From NCBI GenBank assembly GCA_031290315.1, contig JAITNS010000079.1:1-10379 (forward strand): DNA of 10,379 nt. The letters are read 5' to 3'. This DNA comes from Puniceicoccales bacterium. Its GTDB lineage: Bacteria; Verrucomicrobiota; Verrucomicrobiia; Opitutales; LL51. Position numbers and translations under genes: made by a program. Shown one piece after another: positions 1-5,466 of this stretch. Positions within the stretch are counted from its first letter, which is position 1. Every line of letters begins with the position of its first letter. Below the pieces are notes generated by a model. The model had not been told where the DNA came from and searched no databases. It saw only the letters and a program-made list of their open reading frames with translations.

Positions 1-157
1 ACGAGATGTTTTGGAAAAAAGATTTGAGAGAAAAGAAATATCGAGATGTCACAAAAAAATTGGGATGTAAAATTGAGACTGACTTTAAGCGAAATATTAT
101 TATAAAAAAAAGTAAGGAAGATTTTAAATACAAAGGAAACGAAAGGAATTGAAATAA

Positions 158-193
158 ATGAGTGATGAAAGAACTGAGGAGCTAAGGAACTAA
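158..193 (+). other. Mini-ORF: duplicated sctU start, 11 codons then stop
   Basis: ATG followed by 10 codons encodes MSDERTEELRN and then TAA. It matches the sctU N-terminus (MSEKTEEP) for the first seven codons apart from a DER/EK change, and is preceded by the same AAAGGAATT(G)-like stretch as sctU; this copy reads GAAAGGAATTG. It is either a dead relic of the duplication or a short leader peptide. Translation is not demonstrated. Confidence 0.4.
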
Positions 194-362
194 TATCTAA
201 AATAATGCGAGATGTTTTGGGGAAAAAGATTTGAGAGAAAAGAAATATCGAGATGTCACAAAAAAATTGGGATGTAAAATTGAGACTGACTTTAATTGGA
301 ATATTATTATAAAAAAAATAAGAAAGATTTTAAATGCAAAGGGATGAAAGGAATTGAAATAA

Positions 363-395
363 ATGAGTGAAAAAACTGAGGAGCTAAGGAACTAA
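363..395 (+). other. Mini-ORF: second duplicated sctU start, 10 codons then stop
   Basis: This encodes MSEKTEELRN and then TAA. The first seven codons are identical to those of sctU and the same ribosome-site-like stretch lies upstream. After GAGGAG the sequence changes to CTAAGGAACTAA, shared with the mini-ORF at 158, so both arose from one already truncated ancestor unit rather than from two separate copies of today's sctU. Confidence 0.4.
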
Positions 396-486
396 TATCT
401 AAAAAGAATGCGAGATGTTTTGGGAAAAAGATTTGAGAGAAAAAAATATCGAGATGTCGCAAAAAAATTGGGATGTAAAATTGAGA

Positions 487-514
487 CTGACTTTAAACGA
501 AATATTGTTATAAA
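487..514 (+). promoter_or_regulatory. Possible sctU promoter, repeated in each tandem unit
   Basis: CTGACT (487-492), a 16-nt spacer and TATAAA (509-514) form a sigma70-like pair about 50 nt before the sctU ATG. The same hexamers with the same spacing occur in the two upstream units (79-84 with 101-106; 286-291 with 308-313). Conservation through otherwise drifting units is mild support. The -35 is only 4/6 to consensus and the region is AT-rich, so a chance match is possible. sctU could also be transcribed from an operon promoter left of the window. Confidence 0.35.
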
Positions 515-563
515 AAAAATAAGGAAGATTTTAAATACAAGGAAATGAAAGGAATTGAAATAA

Positions 564-1640
564 ATGAGTGAAAAAACTGAGGAGCCAACATCAAAACGAA
601 TACGCGATGCCCGTGAAAAAGGAAATATCGCCAAAAGTCAGGATGTTAATTCAACTCTAACTTTAATCGGAGCATTTTGCTATGTCGGAATGGGATGGAA
701 TGAACATTTGAATAATATCTCCGAACTAATCTTGATCCCAACACAATTTATCGGACGTTGCGATATAAGTGGCTATACGTCGCAAGCATTATGGGGAGTA
801 TTAATGAAGACGGGTAGTATTGTTTTTCCACCCGTTTGCCTCGTCGCATTGATGGGAGTAATCGGTAATTTTGCACAGGTCGGAATCCTATTTACCTCGA
901 AAACAATCCAACCTGACCTTAATAAACTTAACCCTATGTCTAAATTAAAACAAATGTTCTCTATGAAAAATCTCGTCGAATTACTCAAGTCGACAGCAAA
1001 AATTATCTTTTTAGGATTTTTATTGATAGAGTTAGTAAAAGGTGTATTTGGTGATTTATTGTTACTACCGTTTTGTGGATTAGCAGGAGTATTTGATATT
1101 TTAGGGCCAGTAATGGCTAATTTTGCGAAGATGGTGATCTTTGCCTATATTGTGATGGCTGCTATCGATTATATATATCAGAAAAAAAAGTGGAAAGACC
1201 AATTAATGATGAGTAAAGATGAAGTAAAGCGAGAGTATAAAGAATCGGAAGGTGATGGGCAGATTAAAAGTAAACGTAAACAAATCCATAAAGAAATGAT
1301 CGAAGAAGATCCACCACAACGAACTAAACAAGCATCCGCACTTGTAACAAATCCAGAACATATCGCAATTGCTTTACTTTATGATTTTGAACGAGCAATA
1401 TTTCCTTTACCACTTGTAATTGCGAAAGGAGTGGGAATTATTGCGGAAAGAATGATAGAAGTAGCGCAAAAGGAAGGGATACCAATTATGCGCAATGTAC
1501 CTTTGGCGCACGCATTGATGGATACGGCGGGTGTAATGGAGTACATACCAAAGGAACTGATAGCGCCGGTTGCAGAAGTATTACGCTGGGTAAAGGATAT
1601 TAAAGATGAACAAGCACGCGAAAATGCCGCTTTAGTGTAA
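564..1640 (+). CDS. sctU: Type III secretion export apparatus protein SctU (YscU/FlhB family)
   Basis: Inner-membrane export-gate component whose cytoplasmic domain controls switching between substrate classes in type III secretion. The 358-aa length is close to YscU (~354). The N-terminus MSEKTEEPTSKRIRDAREKG is the family signature. Four hydrophobic segments lie at about residues 29-46, 84-110, 144-165 and 184-204. IQPDLNKLNP (115-124) and MSKDEVKREYKESEGD (216-231) match the conserved loop and linker of YscU rather than a flagellar FlhB. The autocleavage site, normally N-P-T-H, reads N263-P264-E265-H266 (codons 1350-1361), so the catalytic Asn and the Pro are kept but Thr is Glu. The C-terminal domain is complete (IPIMRNVPLAHAL, EVLRWV). 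The start is set by the conserved N-terminus; AAAGGA (548-553) lies 10 nt upstream, a rather long spacing. No other secretion gene is visible in the window, so any operon partners would lie to the left. Confidence 0.95.
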   Translation: MSEKTEEPTSKRIRDAREKGNIAKSQDVNSTLTLIGAFCYVGMGWNEHLNNISELILIPTQFIGRCDISGYTSQALWGVLMKTGSIVFPPVCLVALMGVIGNFAQVGILFTSKTIQPDLNKLNPMSKLKQMFSMKNLVELLKSTAKIIFLGFLLIELVKGVFGDLLLLPFCGLAGVFDILGPVMANFAKMVIFAYIVMAAIDYIYQKKKWKDQLMMSKDEVKREYKESEGDGQIKSKRKQIHKEMIEEDPPQRTKQASALVTNPEHIAIALLYDFERAIFPLPLVIAKGVGIIAERMIEVAQKEGIPIMRNVPLAHALMDTAGVMEYIPKELIAPVAEVLRWVKDIKDEQARENAALV

Positions 1641-1786
1641 GTCTAACAGGAAATCGTCGCCATATATCGCTTAAAAAATATTTCTAAAAAAATCTTTTAC
1701 ATATTTTACTTTTATTGGGGTTTTGTTCAAAGTGAGTATACGTAGTTTTAGGTTTTGTAAAAATTAAAATTTTTCCAAGAAAAGCT
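1641..1786. other. Intergenic stretch between sctU and the ankyrin cassette
   Basis: AT-rich spacer. It contains CGTCGCCATA (1655-1664), also found just upstream of the second paralogue's promoter (about 2540-2550), so the left border of the duplicated cassette probably lies here with some 90 bp of extra sequence in this copy. No convincing terminator for sctU and no ORF were seen. Confidence 0.5.
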
Positions 1787-1815
1787 TTGACAAGGAATTT
1801 TTCTTTTGAGATAGT
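1787..1815 (+). promoter_or_regulatory. Sigma70-like promoter of first ankyrin-family gene
   Basis: A perfect -35 TTGACA (1787-1792), a 17-nt spacer and -10 GATAGT (1810-1815). The same arrangement is kept upstream of both downstream paralogues. The predicted transcript starts near 1822, about 20 nt before the ATG, and carries AGGAG (1831-1835) seven nt before the start. ACGATCGT (1816-1823), a perfect 8-bp palindrome around the expected start point, is degenerate (ACGATTGT) in the other two copies. Confidence 0.75.
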
Positions 1816-1842
1816 ACGATCGTTTTCAACAGGAGAAAAAAT

Positions 1843-2448
1843 ATGAGTATAATATGTATAAAGAAAATAATAAGTTATATAAGCTTTGGTTTATTGGCGA
1901 CGTCTGTCGTCCAGGGTAGTTCTAGTGAAAGTGTAAAGGTAAGTGTACTGACACCTGAGGATAGCGCTATTTTGGGTCGTAATGGAATTTTTATAGACGG
2001 TCACATGAACGAAAATGCTTCGAGGGAAAATTTTGATAGCGCATTTTTCGCTTGTTTTAGAGAATATGAGAAAAATCCTTTATCAGAGGGGGGACAAGAT
2101 CTATTGGAGTGGTTGTGGGATAGAAGTCATCAAAATCTCGACATTATAAGGGATGAAGAACAGACGATGGGAGATTATATCGCCAAAGTTACCTCTCCGG
2201 AAGATCAAAGGAAATGGGAAAAGATGTTAGAATATTTGCAGCGCAACAGTGAACTTGGTAGTGCCCTAAGGGAGGCAGTAAAAGTCGGAAATTTTGAGAA
2301 AGTAAAAAGTTTATTGGAAGATAAAGGAGTCGACGTTAATAGTCGTGATCCTGGATCAGGGGAAACGGCTTTGGACCTTGCGGAAAGGTTTATTTTTCAA
2401 GGAATGATAGATTATTTACTTAGTCGTGGCGCTAAAAAGCACAGCTAA
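1843..2448 (+). CDS. Exported ankyrin-repeat protein, paralogue 1
   Basis: Predicted 201-aa protein. Residues 1-25 form a Sec-type signal peptide: basic IKK, a hydrophobic SYISFGLLATSVV core, and likely cleavage after VQG. Residues 46-75 carry a segment shared with both downstream paralogues (NG, an Asn-containing loop, then ENFDSAFFACF). Residues 90-113 hold WLWDRSHQNLD followed by a degenerate ankyrin-like start. Residues 140-197 read as ankyrin repeat: LREAVKVGNFEKVKSLL, then VDVNSRDPGSGETALDLA and YLLSRGAK. Ankyrin repeats bind proteins; in host-associated bacteria they often act on host targets, which is only suggestive here. The start is fixed by AGGAG at 1831 and by conservation across the paralogues. 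The gene has its own promoter and terminator, so it is probably monocistronic. Its substrate or partner is unknown. Confidence 0.85.
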   Translation: MSIICIKKIISYISFGLLATSVVQGSSSESVKVSVLTPEDSAILGRNGIFIDGHMNENASRENFDSAFFACFREYEKNPLSEGGQDLLEWLWDRSHQNLDIIRDEEQTMGDYIAKVTSPEDQRKWEKMLEYLQRNSELGSALREAVKVGNFEKVKSLLEDKGVDVNSRDPGSGETALDLAERFIFQGMIDYLLSRGAKKHS

Positions 2449-2501
2449 ATAATATTATAAATAATATTGTTTTAGAGTGTATATTAAGAATATAAACATC
2501 G

Positions 2502-2527
2502 AAAAGAGTTCGTGAGAGCTCTTTTTT
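2502..2527 (+). terminator. Intrinsic terminator after paralogue 1
   Basis: A 10-bp stem (2502-2511 with 2516-2525, one G-U pair), a GTGA tetraloop and a run of T to 2527. It is nearly identical to the hairpin after paralogue 2. A second, AT-only inverted repeat (AATATTAT/ATAATATT, 2451-2468) lies just after the stop codon. Confidence 0.85.
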
Positions 2528-2573
2528 ATTTTAAGGGGATAGTCGCCATAACTTAAATTTTTTTAAAAAAGTC

Positions 2574-2602
2574 TTGACAGGGAATTTTTCTTCTGAGATA
2601 GT
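2574..2602 (+). promoter_or_regulatory. Sigma70-like promoter of second paralogue (pseudogene)
   Basis: TTGACA (2574-2579), a 17-nt spacer and GATAGT (2597-2602), identical in both hexamers to the promoters of the flanking paralogues. AGGA (2621-2624) precedes the ATG at 2630 by five nt. The promoter looks intact although the gene is broken, so a truncated product could still be made. Confidence 0.7.
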
Positions 2603-2629
2603 ACGATTGTTTTCAACAAAAGGAAAAAT

Positions 2630-3126
2630 ATGAGTAAAAATAAAATAATAAGTTATATAGGTTTTGGTTTATTGGCAACGTCTGTCGTCCAGGGTAATCC
2701 TAATTCGAAGGATACTGTGGCAGATCTTATCGAGCGTTTTAATAAGGACGAGTTAACCATTTTGCATCATTGCGATATTTGTGACGAGAATGGTCTCTTT
2801 AATAAAAGTACTTCTCGAGAAAATTTTGATCGAGCATTTATCTGCTTCTTTCAAGATAAAAAGGAGTTAAATTTGGATATTATGCAATGAATATGGGATG
2901 TAGGTCAGCCAAATATTCTGGCCCAAAATGAAACAAAACGTACAGCGTGGGATTATGTTAATCCAAATACGTTTAGAAGTGATATGTTAACAGTTTTGCA
3001 AGCAAGTCTTGATGGTGCCTTACGCAAAGCTAAAAAATCTGGAGATTTAAAAAAATAAACAGTTTATTAGCTAGAGGAGCTAATTTTAATGCTCATGAAA
3101 GTAAAATTGAGATTACGGCTAAATAG
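2630..3126 (+). pseudogene. Ankyrin-family paralogue 2, broken by TGA and a frameshift
   Basis: The open part encodes 86 aa: a signal peptide (residues 1-22, ending ATSVVQG) and the family segment CDENGLFN...SRENFDRAFICFF. It stops at TGA (2888-2890). The same frame then continues IWDVGQPNILAQNETKRTAW, which aligns with WLWDRSHQNLD of paralogue 1, so the TGA sits exactly at that protein's Trp90. The frame stops again at TAA after SGDLKK, while the next frame continues INSLLARGANFNAHESK to TAG at 3124-3126, clearly the ankyrin repeat. One missing A in the A7 run (3049-3055) explains the shift. Trp elsewhere in the window is TGG, so recoding of TGA is not supported. I call it a pseudogene with two lesions; a short secreted 86-aa product remains possible. 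Confidence 0.85.
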
Positions 3127-3175
3127 TATTATAAATAATATTATTTTAGGGTGTATATTAAAAATATAAACATCG

Positions 3176-3201
3176 AAAAGAGCTCGTGGGAGCTCTTTTT
3201 T
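3176..3201 (+). terminator. Intrinsic terminator after paralogue 2
   Basis: A perfect 10-bp stem, AAAAGAGCTC (3176-3185) with GAGCTCTTTT (3190-3199), a GTGG loop and a T tract. It is a copy of the terminator at 2502 with the wobble pair replaced by a Watson-Crick pair. Confidence 0.88.
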
Positions 3202-3244
3202 ATTTTAAAGGGATAGTCGCACTTAAATTTTTTTTAAAAAAGTC

Positions 3245-3273
3245 TTGACAGGGAATTTTTCTTCTGAGATAGT
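3245..3273 (+). promoter_or_regulatory. Sigma70-like promoter of third paralogue
   Basis: TTGACA (3245-3250), a 17-nt spacer and GATAGT (3268-3273). The spacer is identical to that of the second paralogue. Its TTG could be misread as an in-frame start codon for the following gene. Position, conservation and the AGGAG at 3289-3293 argue that it is promoter and that translation begins at 3302. Confidence 0.75.
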
Positions 3274-3301
3274 ACGATTGTTTTCAACAGGAGAAAAAAA
3301 T

Positions 3302-3922
3302 ATGAGTATAATACGTATAAAGAAAATAATAAGTTATATAAGCTTTGGTTTATTGGCGATGTCTATTGTTCAAGGTAGTTTTAGAACGAAGCATGCTGAT
3401 GCCGCAAAAGGTTCCGAGTGGGCTTGGGATGATGACCCTTATTACAAAGGGAGAGGATTTTTCCAACGTCTTCAGTGTCTTAATGTTTGCGATAGAAATG
3501 GTCACTTAAATAGTCATGCTACGAAAAAGGATTACGATAAAGGGTATATTGCTTTTTTTGAGGAAATAAGTAAGCGAGGGCATATGTCGGGCGACATAGC
3601 AGAGGATCTTTGGAATAGAAGCAATAAAAATCTCAATGCTAGGGATGCCAAAGGGAAAACCGCATTGGATTATACAAACCGTATGCGATATGAAGATCGT
3701 ATAGTATGGAGCAAATATTTACGCTTTGATCAAATAGGTTCTCGTTCTTCTAATGGAGTACGAACATTTGCTGACTCAAGAAATCGGGAGCGACCTTTTA
3801 ATGGAAGTGGTCATGGACATTGCTTTCGTTTTGATACAAGAAGTCATTATAATTCGCATGCTTTAAAAAGACATTGCAATAGGACATTTTCAGGCTTTGC
3901 TAGTTCGAGAAATCGAGTATAG
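3302..3922 (+). CDS. Exported ankyrin-family paralogue 3 with divergent basic tail
   Basis: Predicted 206 aa. I chose ATG 3302 because AGGAG (3289-3293) lies eight nt upstream and the N-terminus then matches paralogue 1 (MSII-IKKIISYISFGLLA). An in-frame TTG at 3245 is the -35 box. Residues 1-25 are a signal peptide. Residues 60-88 carry the family segment CDRNGHLNSHATKKDYDKGYIAFFEE. Residues 102-127 read LWNRSNKNLNARDAKGKTALDYTNRM, a better ankyrin-repeat start than in paralogue 1. From about residue 145 the protein leaves the family: it has no terminal ankyrin repeat and ends in a tail rich in Arg, His, Asn and Ser that contains a partial internal duplication (RTFADSRNR / RTFSGFASSRNR). The gene is complete, with its own promoter and terminator. 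Function is unknown. Confidence 0.8.
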   Translation: MSIIRIKKIISYISFGLLAMSIVQGSFRTKHADAAKGSEWAWDDDPYYKGRGFFQRLQCLNVCDRNGHLNSHATKKDYDKGYIAFFEEISKRGHMSGDIAEDLWNRSNKNLNARDAKGKTALDYTNRMRYEDRIVWSKYLRFDQIGSRSSNGVRTFADSRNRERPFNGSGHGHCFRFDTRSHYNSHALKRHCNRTFSGFASSRNRV

Positions 3923-3931
3923 CCTTTTAAT
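3761..3931 (+). repeat. Imperfect direct repeat in the tail of paralogue 3
   Basis: The stretch from 3761 (Arg-Thr-Phe ... Ser-Arg-Asn-Arg ... then CCTTTTAAT) recurs from 3881, 120 bp later, with a six-nt insertion in the second copy. The second copy contains the TAG stop at 3920-3922; CCTTTTAAT continues after it. The present C-terminus therefore looks like a truncated tandem repeat. Confidence 0.6.
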
Positions 3932-3943
3932 AAAGCATATTGA

Positions 3944-3971
3944 AAAAAAGAACTCTTCTAAGCTCTTTTTT
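3944..3971 (+). terminator. Intrinsic terminator after paralogue 3
   Basis: Stem 3944-3954 with 3961-3971, one A-C mismatch, loop CTTCTA, ending in a run of six T. It is related in sequence to the two upstream terminators (GAGCTCTTTT-like right arm) but more diverged. Confidence 0.7.
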
Positions 3972-3990
3972 ATTTAATAAAATTTTCAAA

Positions 3991-4020
3991 ATTTAAGTAC
4001 AGTATATTTAAGTACAGTAT
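3991..4020 (+). repeat. Two exact tandem copies of a 15-bp motif
   Basis: ATTTAAGTACAGTAT occurs at 3991-4005 and again at 4006-4020, followed by ATTATAG. It lies in the spacer before the coiled-coil gene. It could be a duplicated operator or part of a promoter (TATATT/TATTAT are -10-like), but no partner -35 is clear. The rest of 3972-4184 holds no other recognisable element. Confidence 0.6.
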
Positions 4021-4184
4021 ATTATAGCTTAATTTTTGTCAAGTCCAGAAAAAATTTTCGGAAAAATTTGCTTAACTTAAATTTATTAAAGATTAAATTA
4101 ATTTTATGTAAAAAATTAATTTTTGTGTTTTTGGAAGAGAATGCTTTTGACACTTATTGCAATGCCAAAAGCGTACCTTTTTGT

Positions 4185-5426
4185 ATGGAAGAATATTCTA
4201 AAGTTCAGTCGTTATTTCCTTCAGCCTTTTCTAAAGCGTTGAAGAAATTTTTCAATATAGGTTCTGTTTTAGCGAGTATGTTAGCCATTTCATCCATGGA
4301 AGGAATAGGAGGTTATAGCAAACCACCACCAGCGCCTCCTCCAGCTGCTAGGAGAAGTACAAAGGCATCGGGAAAGAAGATCGATGAAGATCTATTCGTA
4401 AAAGGGATAGCAAGATTGAATGAAGGGCAAGAAAGAAATCAAGTGCCAGTGCCACCACCACCAGCTGCTCAACAAGAAGCTGCTCGACAACGTGAGTTAG
4501 ATGCTCTTCGACAACAGCAACAAGCTGCTCGACAGGAAGCTGATCGGCAACGGCAGGCGGCGGAAACTGCTAAACGGCAAGAACAGGCTGCTCAACAGGA
4601 AGTAGTTCGACAACGGCAGGCGGCGGAAACTGCTAAACGGCAAGAACAAGCTGCTCAACAGGAAGTAGCTCGCTTGCGGCAAGAAATTGCAGCAACTCAA
4701 CAGCGGGTTACAGAAGAATTACGTCAAGTTCGAGAAGGAGGAGAAATTGAAATTCAGCAATACGAAGAAGCAATTCGAGAGCGCGACGAGTTAATTCAGC
4801 AGTGGATCAAAACAGCAGAAGAACAAAAAGAAGCTTTACAACGAGCTCAGGAACGTGAAGAAAAATTAATAGAAATTATGCAAGTACGCAACGAAGAGCT
4901 CAAGCAAGCTCAACAACGTGAGAAAAAACTCTGGCAACAATTGGAATTTCAACAACAATTCCTACAACGAACATCTGCTGTTTGTCCAGAAATGATCGAA
5001 TGTGAAGATGATGATGAAACAAAAACAGATTTAGATGAAATGCTGGAAGAAGAAATTCCATTTAGTGGGCGTCGACAACTAAGAAAAGTTTCTCAACAAA
5101 CTCCAAGAAAAGAAGAAATGCCACCTTCTTTTTCTGCGCCACCAGAATTAGTAGAGGGAGTAATCTCTCGACCACAAATCTCTGCGCCACCAGAAAGAGT
5201 TGATGACGTTGAAGTTTCCACAGAGAAAAAAAGTTTCCCCGAAATGCTTGAAGAAATTGAACAAGAATTTCGAAGAAATGCCCGAGATCCTCAAAGCGAA
5301 GAAGAAGCATACCGAAAAGCTTGCGAAGATCTTAAATTTTTAGAGAAACATTCACAAGAAAGGAAAGGGAGTAAAATTCTTATTTCAGTGGTTCGTGGGC
5401 GAATTGATCAGATGCATCGTCAGTAA
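4185..5426 (+). CDS. Exported Pro-rich, long coiled-coil protein of unknown function
   Basis: I do not recognise a family. From ATG 4185 the product is 413 aa. Residues 17-37 (KALKKFFNIGSVLASMLAIS) look like a signal peptide or membrane anchor with a long N-region. Two Pro-rich stretches follow (47-53 PPPAPPP; 88-93 PVPPPP). Residues about 95-262 are Gln/Glu/Ala/Arg-rich with no helix breaker over most of their length, a strong coiled-coil prediction, including two 21-residue repeats (123-164). After an acidic patch (272-290) come two 16-residue repeats starting SAPPE (317, 333), and related DEMLEEE/PEMLEEI segments. The C-terminus (375-413) is charged and helical. The frame is open upstream to TTG 4068, giving 452 aa with a Leu/Lys-rich extension; neither start has a good ribosome site. 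The gene is flanked by an upstream terminator and a downstream palindrome, so probably monocistronic. A host-directed or envelope role is conceivable only by context. Confidence 0.75.
   Translation: MEEYSKVQSLFPSAFSKALKKFFNIGSVLASMLAISSMEGIGGYSKPPPAPPPAARRSTKASGKKIDEDLFVKGIARLNEGQERNQVPVPPPPAAQQEAARQRELDALRQQQQAARQEADRQRQAAETAKRQEQAAQQEVVRQRQAAETAKRQEQAAQQEVARLRQEIAATQQRVTEELRQVREGGEIEIQQYEEAIRERDELIQQWIKTAEEQKEALQRAQEREEKLIEIMQVRNEELKQAQQREKKLWQQLEFQQQFLQRTSAVCPEMIECEDDDETKTDLDEMLEEEIPFSGRRQLRKVSQQTPRKEEMPPSFSAPPELVEGVISRPQISAPPERVDDVEVSTEKKSFPEMLEEIEQEFRRNARDPQSEEEAYRKACEDLKFLEKHSQERKGSKILISVVRGRIDQMHRQ
4548..4673 (+). repeat. Two tandem 63-bp coding repeats in the coiled coil
   Basis: The 63-bp unit at 4548-4610 is repeated at 4611-4673 with only a few base changes. 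It encodes 21 residues, exactly three heptads, starting QRQAAETAKRQEQ. A partial, more diverged unit (QQQQAARQEADRQ) lies just upstream. Near-identity at the DNA level points to recent slippage, and copy number may vary between strains. Confidence 0.85.
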
Positions 5427-5433
5427 TATAATT

Positions 5434-5462
5434 GTTCCGCGCCATCATCATGGGCGCGGAAC
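5434..5462 (+). terminator. GC-rich palindrome after the coiled-coil gene
   Basis: GTTCCGCGCC (5434-5443) pairs perfectly with GGCGCGGAAC (5453-5462); the loop ATCATCATG can pair further. It starts seven nt after the stop codon and is far more GC-rich than its surroundings. No T tract follows, so it is a hairpin that could stabilise the 3' end or act with a factor, rather than a standard intrinsic terminator. Confidence 0.55.
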
Positions 5463-5466
5463 GGTA

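Larger units (their letters stand above)
1..563 (+). repeat. Tandem array of ~203-bp units derived from the sctU 5' region
   Basis: Three consecutive near-identical units (1-157, cut by the window edge; 158-362; 363-563) lead directly into sctU, whose first ~110 bp behave as a fourth, more diverged copy. Landmarks recur at regular steps: ATGAGTGA at 158, 363 and 564 (steps of 205 and 201), and CGAGATG at 2, 208 and 411, with CGCGATG at 604 inside sctU. Each unit contains the start codon and first codons of sctU, a decayed stretch resembling codons 10-35 of sctU (shared blocks such as AAATATCG, GGATGT and ACTTTAA), then a spacer with a promoter-like element and an AAAGGAATT ribosome-site-like stretch. 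The units differ by scattered substitutions and small indels, so no long reading frame is shared. The plus strand is strongly purine-rich. The array may continue left of the window. I infer slippage or unequal-recombination duplication of the gene's 5' end. Confidence 0.85.
2449..2629 (+). repeat. Duplicated intergenic cassette (terminator plus promoter), copy A
   Basis: This whole spacer recurs at 3127-3301 with only scattered changes: the AT inverted repeat, GTGTATATTAA, the AAAAGAG hairpin, GATAGTCGC, the T-rich stretch and the promoter. The spacers are more alike than the coding regions they separate. That points to recent duplication, gene conversion, or constraint on regulation while the proteins diverge. 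Confidence 0.8.

Noticed and set aside
1..563. CRISPR array or insertion-sequence origin for the repeats
   Set aside because: Units are ~203 bp with no constant short repeat plus variable spacer, no terminal inverted repeats and no transposase; they match the sctU 5' end instead.
392..634. 80-aa minus-strand ORF across the repeat/sctU junction
   Set aside because: It is the reverse of the purine-rich tandem units and the sctU start; its Phe/Ile/Ser-rich sequence is a composition artefact.
2888..2890. TGA read as Trp (alternative genetic code)
   Set aside because: Trp is TGG throughout the other genes, marC ends with TGA, and the same paralogue has a second, independent lesion.
3245..3301. 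TTG start giving paralogue 3 a 19-residue N-terminal extension
   Set aside because: The TTG is part of the conserved -35 box, and the paralogues align from ATG 3302 with a good ribosome site.
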